From positions 992,001 through 1,056,000 of the forward strand of contig CAWIOP010000001.1 in assembly GCA_963837755.1 (NCBI GenBank): DNA of 64,000 bases, given 5' to 3'. The notes below the pieces were generated by a model that was given only the letters and a program-made list of their open reading frames with translations, was not told the DNA's origin and made no database searches. Made by a program: the position numbers and the translations under genes. Positions 52,792 to 64,000 of the stretch are shown one piece after another (position 1 is the stretch's first letter; each line of letters starts with the position of its first letter). The stretch is from JADGHX01 sp963837755 (GTDB lineage: Bacteria > Pseudomonadota > Gammaproteobacteria > Steroidobacterales > Steroidobacteraceae).

Positions 52792-53508
52792 ATGACCACA
52801 CTGGCTATCGCGAAACGCTTTTGTGGTCCGCCTGCTTCCGCCAATGGCGGGTACTTCTGCGGGCTCGTCGCCAGCCTGTCGCCCGACACGCTCACCGTGA
52901 GGCTGATGAAGCCGCCGCCGCTCGAAACGGCCCTCTACGCGGAAGTGTTGCCCGAAGAGGGCATCATCACCGTTCGACATGGCGCCGACGTTATCGCGCA
53001 GGCGCGGCGCTCGGCGCCGCTGGTGCTCGACCCGCCTGTTCCGCCGAGCTACGTCGAGACGCTCGATGCGTCGGTTCGCTATCCCGGTTTCGTTGAACAC
53101 CCTTTCCCGATGTGTTTCGTGTGCGGGCCGGCGCGCGCGCGCGGCGATGGACTGCGCGTGTTCGCCGGCCCGGTGACGGGCCGTGAAATCTTCGCCGCGC
53201 CGTGGGTGCCGGATGCGTCGCTCGACCGCGGCGATGGCAAGGTGCGGCCGGAGTTCATGTGGGCTGCCATGGATTGCCCGGGCTGCTTCGCAGCGAACAA
53301 GTCGGGCCGGGGCACGTGGTTGCTTGGCGAGTTCACCGCCCATGTCGACCGGTGCGTGCATGTCGATGAGCCATGCCGGGTGATCGGGTGGCATATCTCC
53401 TCGAAGGGCCGCAAGCATGAGGCCGGCACGGCGTTGTTCGATGAGGATGGGGAGCTGTGTGGGCGGGCGAAGGCGCTCTGGATCGAGCCGGCTGCGTCGA
53501 GCTCGTAG
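52792..53508 (+). CDS. Hotdog-fold thioesterase-like protein with Cys pairs
   Basis: 238 residues, no signal peptide. The pattern GYFCGLVASLSPDTLTVRLM, LETALYAEVLPEEG in the first half and WLLGEFTAHVDRCVHVDEPC, RVIGWHISSKGRKHEAGTAL in the second looks like a double hotdog or MaoC/thioesterase-like fold. Two Cys-x2-Cys groups, FVCGPAR preceded by MC and MDCPGCF, could bind metal. It lies six bases after the MFS gene and may extend the trp transcript. Function unknown. Confidence 0.65.
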   Translation: MTTLAIAKRFCGPPASANGGYFCGLVASLSPDTLTVRLMKPPPLETALYAEVLPEEGIITVRHGADVIAQARRSAPLVLDPPVPPSYVETLDASVRYPGFVEHPFPMCFVCGPARARGDGLRVFAGPVTGREIFAAPWVPDASLDRGDGKVRPEFMWAAMDCPGCFAANKSGRGTWLLGEFTAHVDRCVHVDEPCRVIGWHISSKGRKHEAGTALFDEDGELCGRAKALWIEPAASSS

Positions 53509-53620
53509 GGAGTCGCACACGGCGAATCACGCGAAGCGGGCCTTGCCGGGCACCGGCCGTAAGACCGCTCTTGGTCCCGGGCTTCGGCTCAGACTGACCC
53601 CGGATACGGGACCCGCAACC

Positions 53621-53654
53621 GCACGCCACCGCCGCGATAAACGGCGTGGCGTGC
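53621..53654. repeat. Long imperfect inverted repeat between genes
   Basis: GCACGCCACCGCCG pairs with CGGCGTGGCGTGC (one bulged C) around CGATAAA. No T-tract follows. It lies between the hotdog gene and the next gene, where a transcript end is expected. I see no second copy in the window. Confidence 0.55.
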
Positions 53655-53718
53655 CGGTCACTCTGGATTACCCTGCGAACTGCTCTCGCGAATCGCCTGT
53701 GGCGACTGAGGACATGCC

Positions 53719-54909
53719 GTGCCTGTGACTGACCGTTGCTTCCCCCTCATCTCCCGCAGCGTCGCCGCGCTCATCGGCGCTCTCGTCGTTGCACAGGCGC
53801 CGGCCGTGCTTGCGCAGGCCGCCCCTGCCTCAATGCCCGTTGGCGACCCGCAGAACGTGGCGAACCTCATCAAGGATCTCGGCATCCGCGAGTCCGACAC
53901 GACCGTGCGCGATCGCAAGGAATGGCGCGCGCCGAAGAAGGTCGTGCTGCTCGGTGCAGACCCGGCAACGCGCGCCCAGCGTGACGCTTTCGCGGCGATC
54001 GTTCCGAACGCGGAAGTAGTGGTGGTGCCGAACGTGCCCGCAGCCGTCACGGCCATGGCGAACGCCAACATCATCGTCGGCCTCACGAGCTACCCGGGCA
54101 TCTGCGAGCCGCAGATCATCAACAACGCGCGGGAGCTGCGCTGGATTCTCTCGATGTCCGCCGGCGTGGAGCGGTGCATGGCCGTTCCGGCTGTTTCGAG
54201 CCGCAATCTGCTCGTGACGAATGCGCGGGCGGTAGAGTCCGCCGCCATTGCGGAGCACGCCATCGCCCTCGCACTGGCGCTCGCACGCGGTTTCGACCGA
54301 TTCGTCGCCGACACGAAGCAGGGCCAGTGGAAGCGCGAGAACAGCGCGCGCATGCAGGTGCTCACCGGCAAGACGATGCTCGTCGTCGGCCTCGGCGGCA
54401 TCGGCACGGAAGTGGCAAGCCGCGCGCACGCGCTGGGCATGAAGGTTGTCGCCACACGCAACAGCGGCCGCACGGGGCCAGATTATGTGAGCTATGTTGG
54501 GTTGCCGTCAGAGCTGCTGACGCTGGCGAAGGACGCGGATGTCATCATCAACACCGCGCCGCTCACCACCGAGACCACGGGTCTGTTCAATGCGAAGTTC
54601 TTCGCGGCTGTGAAACCCACGTCGTACTTCATCAATGTGGCACGTGGCGGCAGCGTGGTCACCGCGGATCTGCACAAGGCGCTGGAAGAAGGGCGCATCG
54701 CCGGCGCCGGGCTCGACGTGGTCGACCCGGAGCCGCTGCCGCCGGGCCATCCGTTGTGGAAGGCGCCGAACCTCATCATCACGCCGCACATCTCGTCGCG
54801 CTCCGACCTGCCCGGTGAGCAGCGATGGATTCTCGCCCGCGAGAACCTCAAGCGTTACCTCGCGGGCGGCAGGATGCTGTCTGAAGTGGATTTGAAGCGG
54901 GAGTACTGA
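53719..54909 (+). CDS. Exported D-isomer-specific 2-hydroxyacid dehydrogenase
   Basis: 396 residues. An N-terminal hydrophobic leader (SVAALIGALVVAQAPAVLAQ, cut near AQA) looks like a Sec signal peptide, unusual for this family. The enzyme part is otherwise complete: NAD site LVVGLGGIGTEVASRAHALG, catalytic Arg in FINVARGGSVVTADLHKALE, Glu in GLDVVDPEPLPPGHPLW and His in NLIITPHISSRSD. GTG at 53719 or the GTG two codons later are possible starts. It stands alone. A cytoplasmic protein with an uncleaved anchor is the alternative. Confidence 0.85.
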   Translation: MPVTDRCFPLISRSVAALIGALVVAQAPAVLAQAAPASMPVGDPQNVANLIKDLGIRESDTTVRDRKEWRAPKKVVLLGADPATRAQRDAFAAIVPNAEVVVVPNVPAAVTAMANANIIVGLTSYPGICEPQIINNARELRWILSMSAGVERCMAVPAVSSRNLLVTNARAVESAAIAEHAIALALALARGFDRFVADTKQGQWKRENSARMQVLTGKTMLVVGLGGIGTEVASRAHALGMKVVATRNSGRTGPDYVSYVGLPSELLTLAKDADVIINTAPLTTETTGLFNAKFFAAVKPTSYFINVARGGSVVTADLHKALEEGRIAGAGLDVVDPEPLPPGHPLWKAPNLIITPHISSRSDLPGEQRWILARENLKRYLAGGRMLSEVDLKREY

Positions 54910-54962
54910 GCGAAGGCGCGATGCGGGCGGCGCACTCGCGGCGCGAGCGCCTCAGCGCCAGC

Positions 54963-57341
<2,379 letters not shown>

Positions 57342-57456
57342 TGCCTTCAATCAAGTTCGATGGAGCGCCCCGCAAGCGCGAGGTGCGGCATTGTGGCAAT
57401 GCTTGCGCCGACATGTAACCCGTTGACAGCGCCCCCGGGTTTCTGAATTGCGACAA

Positions 57457-57963
57457 CTAGCTGGCGACGAAGTCGAACTCGACGGAAATGCCGAGATCGC
57501 ACAGCAAGCGCGTGAACTGGGGCGAGAGCGTGAAACCGTTGAGCGCGTGCGTGGACAGCTCGATGAGCAGGCTCACCTGCCCCTCTTCGCTCTGCAGGCG
57601 ACGTATGAACTCGGTATGCGGGCGCAGGAACGCGTTGACGGAAGTGTCGAGCGCCAAGCCGAGCGACAGGTGCGCTGCCGCCTGCATGCGCTCGCGGGCA
57701 ATCTTGGCGCGCTCGCCACTGAAGCCGATGAGTGATGTGACTGAGGGGATATCGCGTAGTGAGCCAAGCCAGTAGCTCTCTGCATGGAGCGACGTGAGCG
57801 TACTGCCGCTGCCCGATTCACGTGGCTCGCCCGCCTTGAAGGAATGCTCAGGCTCGACCTTCAGCGCACGCGAGATCTGGTCGGGATCGATGGAGGGATG
57901 ACGAATGCGCAGTGAAATCTGGAACGGCTGGGCACGGGACCGGGCAACGTCTCTAGCTTCCAT
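57457..57963 (-). CDS. DUF4279-like protein
   Basis: 168 residues. The segment FQISLRIRHPSIDPDQISRA, LKVEPEHSFKAGEPRESGSG and the ending LLIELSTHALNGFTLSPQFT match the pattern of DUF4279 proteins. These are found singly in many bacteria and sometimes as immunity-like genes. No toxin gene adjoins it here. No signal peptide or membrane segment. Function unknown. Confidence 0.7.
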   Translation of the reverse strand: MEARDVARSRAQPFQISLRIRHPSIDPDQISRALKVEPEHSFKAGEPRESGSGSTLTSLHAESYWLGSLRDIPSVTSLIGFSGERAKIARERMQAAAHLSLGLALDTSVNAFLRPHTEFIRRLQSEEGQVSLLIELSTHALNGFTLSPQFTRLLCDLGISVEFDFVAS

Positions 57964-58080
57964 GAAACCTCCACCACCAGCCCTGCAGGCTGCAACGGGC
58001 GTCGATCAGAGCACGAAGCCGCCGTTGCGGCAAGCCGACTTGCGCGCGCCGCGCCGCCGTTGGGCTGGCGGCACGGTGCA

Positions 58081-60315
<2,235 letters not shown>

Positions 60316-60410
60316 CTTGTGACCCGGTCGAAGCAAATCGGAGCTTTTGTTTAGTGAAGGAGCGGGCAGGTTGGTCAACCGGGTTGCAGGGACAGGCGTT
60401 GTGACGCGCC

Positions 60411-61040
60411 ATGTCTGCGTTTGCTACGCTCGCGCCCGTTTATAGCATGCCAGCCGCACCACCCGGCGACGTGGATCTCCCCGACGCAAGCTCCAGGGCC
60501 CGCTCCCGGGCGCTCAACGACTTCCTCGCCAGCGTGGAGTTGCGGGCATTCAGGATCGCCCAGCTCACCCTGCGCCATGAAGAAGACGCGCTCGACGCCG
60601 TCCAGGACGCCATGCTCCAGCTCGCCCGCGCCTACGGCGCCCGGCCGGCGGACGAGTGGAAGCCCTTGTTCTACCGAATCCTCGAGAACCGCATCCGCGA
60701 CGTGCAGCGCCGGCGCAGGGTTCGCAACAGGGTCATCGCGTGGCTGCCCTTCCGCAAAGGGGAGGAAGACGAGGAGATGCCAGACCCGGTGGAGCGGGCC
60801 GCGAGCCACGACCCCACCCCCGCCCGGCGCCTCGAGCTGGATGAGGCCATGGCCGCCATCGAGGCCGCCGTGCAGGCCCTGCCGGGCCGCCAGCGGCAGG
60901 CCTTTCTCCTGCGCTGCCTGGAAGGAATGGACGTGGCGCAAACGGCCCAGGCCATGGGTTGCTCCCAGGGCAGCGTCAAGACACATTACTTCCGCGCGGT
61001 ACACACGCTGCGGGCCCATCTGGGAGAGTTCTGGTCATGA
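60411..61040 (+). CDS. ECF-type RNA polymerase sigma factor
   Basis: 209 residues. Region 2 is AFRIAQLTLRHEEDALDAVQ, DAMLQLARAYGARPADEWKP, LFYRILENRIRDVQRRRR. Region 4 is LPGRQRQAFLLRCLEGMDVA, QTAQAMGCSQGSVKTHYFRA. It heads a four-gene run with overlapping stops. The neighbours are of the DUF3619 and DUF3106 type, a combination I recall in several beta- and gammaproteobacteria. The next gene, with a single membrane helix, may act as its anti-sigma factor. Confidence 0.9.
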   Translation: MSAFATLAPVYSMPAAPPGDVDLPDASSRARSRALNDFLASVELRAFRIAQLTLRHEEDALDAVQDAMLQLARAYGARPADEWKPLFYRILENRIRDVQRRRRVRNRVIAWLPFRKGEEDEEMPDPVERAASHDPTPARRLELDEAMAAIEAAVQALPGRQRQAFLLRCLEGMDVAQTAQAMGCSQGSVKTHYFRAVHTLRAHLGEFWS

Positions 61041-61438
61041 GCGCCGACGAAGACCGGCCGAGCGAATTCGAGCAACACGCGCGAGGTCTGCTGGACGAGA
61101 GCGTCGGCCGCGTGAACGCGCGCGTGCGCTCACGCCTGACTCAGGCGCGGCATGCGGCACTGGCGCAGCTTCATTCGCCGACGCGTTCTTTCTGGCGCGT
61201 GCCCCTGATCGTGCCGGCCGCCGTGGCGGTCGCGGCGGCCGTGGTGGCGGTCGTGCTCATCACACGGCCGGGCGGCGAGCGCGCGCTTCCGGGCGGTGAA
61301 GGTGGGCAAGGGTATGAAGCTATCGAGCTGCTGTCGGACAACGACGGCCTGGAGCTCATCGAGAATTTTGACGGCTCCTTCTACGAGTGGGCCGCCGCGC
61401 AGGGCGAGGAAGGCGATGGCGGAGGATCGAGCGGTTGA
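61037..61438 (+). CDS. DUF3619-like membrane protein, putative anti-sigma
   Basis: 133 residues. The cytoplasmic N-terminus (SEFEQHARGLLDESVGRVNA, RVRSRLTQARHAAL) resembles DUF3619. One transmembrane helix (VPLIVPAAVAVAAAVVAVVL) and an acidic tail (IELLSDNDGLELIENFDGSF, YEWAA) follow. ATG overlaps the sigma gene stop (ATGA). An anti-sigma role is inferred from position and topology. Confidence 0.75.
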   Translation: MSADEDRPSEFEQHARGLLDESVGRVNARVRSRLTQARHAALAQLHSPTRSFWRVPLIVPAAVAVAAAVVAVVLITRPGGERALPGGEGGQGYEAIELLSDNDGLELIENFDGSFYEWAAAQGEEGDGGGSSG

Positions 61439-61707
61439 GCTTCAACCGGCGCGTGTGCCTCATGTGGCTGCTGGCAGGGATTGCGCCTGCGCTGCACGCC
61501 GACGAGGCGAATAACGCGGCCGCGAAACCGGCCGCGGCGAAAACCGCGCCGCCGCCCGCTGCGGAGGATGAGTTTCTGGAATTCCTGGGCAGCGTGGATA
61601 CGGACGACGCCGACGAAGACTGGATGGACTATCTCGCCCAGACGGACATCGTGAAAGTCGCGAAGGCGAAGAAGAAAACGCCTGACGCCACCGAGGTAAA
61701 GAAATGA
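61435..61707 (+). CDS. Small exported acidic protein of the sigma operon
   Basis: About 90 residues from the TTG at 61435, which overlaps the previous stop and has GGAGG upstream; an ATG at 61462 is the alternative. A short hydrophobic leader (VCLMWLLAGIAPALHA) precedes an Ala/Pro stretch and an acidic part EDEFLEFLGSVDTDDADEDW followed by a Lys-rich end. Its stop overlaps the next start. No known domain recognised beyond general similarity to small proteins in the same operons. Confidence 0.68.
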   Translation: MSFNRRVCLMWLLAGIAPALHADEANNAAAKPAAAKTAPPPAAEDEFLEFLGSVDTDDADEDWMDYLAQTDIVKVAKAKKKTPDATEVKK

Positions 61708-62246
61708 CGACCGACGCCCGCCGCCGCCTGCGGTCTGCCTGCCTGGCCCTGCTGCTCATTGCGGCGGCACCGGCCTTCGCGCAGCAGGCGCCGGAGCGCG
61801 CGGCGCCCGGCGCGCGAGGCGAGCAGTGGTCGAGCCTTTCCGCCGATCAGCGGCGCCTGCTCGAGCGTTTCCGCGACAGCTGGAACGCGTTGCCGCCGCA
61901 GCGGCAGGAAGCACTCGCGCGTGGCAGCGAGCGCTGGCTTTCCATGTCGCCGGAACAGCGCAAGGACGCGAAGCAGCGCTTCGAGCGCTGGCGCGGTCTG
62001 TCGCCGGAGCAGCGCCGGCAGATGCGCGATCGGTGGGACAGGTTCCTCGCGCTGACTCCGCAAGAGCAGGAGGCCGTGCGCGACAACTTCCGCAAGTTCG
62101 AGAATCTGCCGCCTGAGCGGCGTCGCAAGCTGCGCGAACGCTGGGAGAGCGCCACGCCCGCGGAGCGGGAGCGCATGCTTGAGCGCTCGCGCCAGCAGCG
62201 GCAGTTACGCGAGCCGCGCCAGCGCCGGCTGCACCGGCCTGGCTAA
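61704..62246 (+). CDS. Exported DUF3106 protein
   Basis: 180 residues. A signal peptide (LALLLIAAAPAFA) is followed by repeated helical units built on W-x-x-L-S/P-x-x-Q/R-R: QWSSLSADQRRLLERFRDSW, NALPPQRQEALARGSERWLS, MSPEQRKDAKQRFERWRGLS and two more. This is the DUF3106 pattern. Overall it is Arg/Gln/Glu-rich and probably a periplasmic helical protein related in style to Spy/CpxP-type proteins. Last gene of the sigma operon, convergent with the phosphodiesterase gene. Confidence 0.85.
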   Translation: MTTDARRRLRSACLALLLIAAAPAFAQQAPERAAPGARGEQWSSLSADQRRLLERFRDSWNALPPQRQEALARGSERWLSMSPEQRKDAKQRFERWRGLSPEQRRQMRDRWDRFLALTPQEQEAVRDNFRKFENLPPERRRKLRERWESATPAERERMLERSRQQRQLREPRQRRLHRPG

Positions 62247-62705
62247 CTAGAACAGATCCCGAATAGTTGCGCGCACCACGCCGTGCCCGATTTCGAGCGT
62301 TCCCACCGTGATGGGCAGCTTGAATCGCCGCGGGCCGGCGCTGCCCGGGTTCACGAACAGCACACGGTCTTTGGTGATGACGGCTGGCTTGTGCGAGTGG
62401 CCCGTCACGACCACGGAGAAGTCCGCGGCGGCCGGGTCGAGATCGAGCTCATTCAGATCGTGTAGCACATAGAGGCGACGGCCTTCGATTTCGAGCACTT
62501 CGGTCTCGGCAATGCGCTTCGCCCATGCGTCTTTGTCATTGTTGCCGCGTACGGCGGTGACGGGCGCGATCTTGCCGAGTTGCGCCAGTACATCCGCCGA
62601 GCCGATGTCGCCCGCATGCACGATGTGTGCAACGCCCGCCAGCGCGGCGAGCGCTTCGGGCCTCATGAGGCCGTGCGTGTCGGAGATGAGGCCGATGCGA
62701 ATCAC
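62247..62705 (-). CDS. YfcE/MJ0936-type metallophosphoesterase
   Basis: 152 residues. Metal ligands: Asp and His in IGLISDTHGLMRPEALAAL, Asp in IVHAGDIGSADVLAQLG, Asn in AVRGNNDKDAW, His in VVTGHSHKPAVI. FVNPGSAGPRRF is the family end motif. GTG at 62705 overlaps the stop of the glyoxalase-family relic (GTGA). Substrate is probably a phosphodiester; not known. Confidence 0.9.
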   Translation of the reverse strand: MIRIGLISDTHGLMRPEALAALAGVAHIVHAGDIGSADVLAQLGKIAPVTAVRGNNDKDAWAKRIAETEVLEIEGRRLYVLHDLNELDLDPAAADFSVVVTGHSHKPAVITKDRVLFVNPGSAGPRRFKLPITVGTLEIGHGVVRATIRDLF

Positions 62706-62886
62706 GGGGCGAGATTCATGAACCCGTCATCGCCCAGCGGCAAGCCCGGATTCCACGCCACTTCCCAGTAATACTCATCGGGGTCGGTGCAGTATCCGTA
62801 GTAGTTGCGCGCGGTTCCATGGGGCCCTCCGAGAGTCTGAAGCGTCCAACTCCTTAGAGCACGAAGTCGACCATCGAAAGGCTCAT
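62702..62886 (-). pseudogene. Relic of a VOC (glyoxalase-fold) gene
   Basis: The C-terminal part ARNYYGYCTDPDEYYWEVAW followed by NPGLPLGDDG is the standard last strand and metal Glu region of a VOC protein, and ends at the normal place. About 40 bases upstream, in another frame, MSLSMVDFVL from the ATG at 62886 resembles a VOC N-terminus, then hits a stop. The middle of the gene is missing. The stop overlaps the phosphodiesterase start, so the parent gene stood first in that operon. Confidence 0.55.
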
Positions 62887-63047
62887 GACGCAAGGGGTTG
62901 CTCCCCGTCCCCGCATTTGTGGGCGTTCACAACAGTTATGCGAGTCGGCTTCGGTCCGTCCGAAAGGAATGCTCCGGTAATCTGGTCGCCTCGCGGGTTC
63001 GCAGGCGAGACGGCTCATATCATTTCAGCCCGAAGGGCGAAAGAAAC

Positions 63048-63347
63048 ATGAAGCGCAAACGTGGCTCAGGCGGTACGCGAAAAATTAAAGATGGAACGGA
63101 TTGGGAGCGGCTGCGAAACATGCCGGACTCGCAGATCAAATTCACCAAGGATGCGCCGCGAACCAAGCCGTCCGATTGGGCGGATGCGATCGCGCATCGG
63201 GGAATAGCGGACTACTTTCGCAAAGCCCAGATCGCCATTCGCGTCGATGAAGACGTGCTGGCGTGGTTCAAGGCCCAGGGGCCGGGCTATCAGACCCGAA
63301 TGAATGCCGTGCTGCGCGCGTATCGCGACGCGCACGTGAAGCGCTGA
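63048..63347 (+). CDS. brnA: BrnA-like (DUF4415) antitoxin, without a toxin partner
   Basis: 99 residues. The C-terminal ribbon-helix-helix reads AQIAIRVDEDVLAWFKAQGP, GYQTRMNAVLRAYRDAH, the hallmark of BrnA antitoxins. The N-terminus is basic (KRKRGSGGTRKIKDGTDW). ATG at 63048 has AGGG upstream. The BrnT ribonuclease gene normally precedes brnA; the 150 bases upstream hold no recognisable brnT. The gene is probably an orphan DNA-binding antitoxin. Confidence 0.75.
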   Translation: MKRKRGSGGTRKIKDGTDWERLRNMPDSQIKFTKDAPRTKPSDWADAIAHRGIADYFRKAQIAIRVDEDVLAWFKAQGPGYQTRMNAVLRAYRDAHVKR

Positions 63348-63355
63348 GACGCTAT

Positions 63356-63763
63356 CTATTGCAGCGAGCGCGCCCGCAACTCGCTCACTTTGGCGCCGAG
63401 CAGGGCGACGGGGATGATGAGCAGCAGAATGCCGAGGTGGAACCACGGCGGGGCCGTATCCCATGTAAGGAAAACCGTGGATGCGCGGGCGAGGAGCACG
63501 ACCGCCCCCATCGCCAGCGCATGCGCCAGCGGCTGCCGGATGGCGAGGCGCGCGGTGACGTAACCCGCTACGAGCACGAACAGGGCTTCGTAGCCCATCA
63601 TCGTGAAGAGTGCGCCGTCGCTGCGAGCGTGGCCGTCCGCGTCGAACGCGTCGGGCGACACACGCCGGAAGGCGATATCCCCGCCCAGCGTCATCACCAT
63701 CGAGGCGAAAAAGCCCGCGGCAACGGCAACGACGCTGCGTACGAGCGGTACTTCGCCGGACAT
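63356..63763 (-). CDS. Small integral membrane protein, four predicted helices
   Basis: 135 residues. Hydrophobic segments are VVAVAAGFFASMVMTLGGDI, TMMGYEALFVLVAGYVTARL, ALAMGAVVLLARASTVFL and LGILLLIIPVALLGAKVSEL. No domain recognised. It lies eight bases before the pntB stop on the same strand, i.e. just downstream of pntB. Confidence 0.7.
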   Translation of the reverse strand: MSGEVPLVRSVVAVAAGFFASMVMTLGGDIAFRRVSPDAFDADGHARSDGALFTMMGYEALFVLVAGYVTARLAIRQPLAHALAMGAVVLLARASTVFLTWDTAPPWFHLGILLLIIPVALLGAKVSELRARSLQ

Positions 63764-63771
63764 TGCGTCGC

Positions 63772-64000
63772 TCAGCCCGCAGCCTTCACGGCCTGGATCA
63801 GCTCGGCCGCGGCCTTCTGCGCATCCCCGTAAAGCATGCGCGTGTTGTCGAGATAGAAGAGGCCGTTCTCGATGCCCGAGAACCCCGTGCCCTTGCCGCG
63901 CTTGATGACGATGACGTTCTTCGCCTTGTCCGCGTTCAGGATCGGCATGCCGTAAATGGGGCTCGACTTGTCCGTGCGCGCCACGGGATTCACCACGTCG
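63772..64000 (-). CDS. pntB: NAD(P) transhydrogenase beta subunit, 3' end only
   Basis: The last 75 residues are present; the gene runs off the right edge. VVNPVARTDKSSPIYGMPIL, AKNVIVIKRGKGTGFSGIEN and LFYLDNTRMLYGDAQKAA are the characteristic C-terminal NADP-binding segments of PntB. The enzyme couples the proton gradient to NADPH formation. Confidence 0.95.
   Translation of the reverse strand, partial: DVVNPVARTDKSSPIYGMPILNADKAKNVIVIKRGKGTGFSGIENGLFYLDNTRMLYGDAQKAAAELIQAVKAAG

Noticed and set aside
62898..63047. BrnT toxin gene upstream of the BrnA-like gene
   Set aside because: None of the frames shows the BrnT core; only a weak basic stretch near the end of one frame resembles its C-terminus.

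Overview
The window is chromosomal DNA of high G+C content, most likely from a gammaproteobacterium. The evidence is the block PBP1A - pilMNOPQ - aroK - aroB, the tesA/ybbA/ybbP cluster, and the set dgt, priA, tex, yajQ, oxyR and pntB. I cannot name the genus. No rRNA, tRNA, CRISPR array, insertion sequence or prophage was seen.

Layout. 1-6.9 kb: 5' part of a PBP1A gene (minus strand, running off the left edge), then divergently a cyclic di-GMP (GEMM-I) riboswitch and the type IV pilus operon pilMNOPQ. 6.9-11.9 kb: an Ig-repeat surface lipoprotein, then aroK, aroB and dgt. 12.1-15.8 kb: an accessory block of visibly lower G+C with three DUF6502-like putative regulators and a secreted protein ending in 13 perfect octapeptide repeats. 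This is the best candidate for an undescribed system. 15.8-30 kb: fadD, tesA, ybbA/ybbP, an anti-sigma-like protein, a DUF4139 protein, a LytS/LytTR two-component pair, an EF-hand protein, a degenerate EAL protein and a DUF1993 protein. 30-41 kb: a LysR regulator with an acyl-CoA dehydrogenase and a Tat-exported aldo/keto reductase; photolyase with a phzF relic; an LCAT-like hydrolase; a copper chaperone; oxyR divergent from ahpC-ahpD; a NUDIX hydrolase and a BtuF-like protein. 41-53.5 kb: yajQ, a HerA-like ATPase with a small partner, then a complete trpL-EGDCFBA operon with a readable attenuator, followed by an MFS exporter and a hotdog-fold protein. 53.7-64 kb: an exported 2-hydroxyacid dehydrogenase, tex, priA, a sigma factor four-gene unit, a phosphodiesterase with a glyoxalase-family relic, an orphan BrnA-like antitoxin, a membrane protein and the 3' end of pntB.

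How genes work together. Cyclic di-GMP recurs: the riboswitch before pilM, the c-di-GMP-binding protein family YajQ, and an EAL protein that has lost catalytic residues. Shikimate enzymes (aroK, aroB) and the trp operon supply aromatic synthesis. OxyR with its box controls AhpC/AhpD.

Caution on quality. Genes at about 1-6.9, 7.5-7.9, 17.5-20.8, 21.6, 24.5-26.4 and 33.6 kb carry single-base frameshifts, most of them apparent insertions, although both ends and all key motifs of each protein survive. I read these as sequencing error and annotate such genes as intact CDS with frameshifts rather than as pseudogenes.
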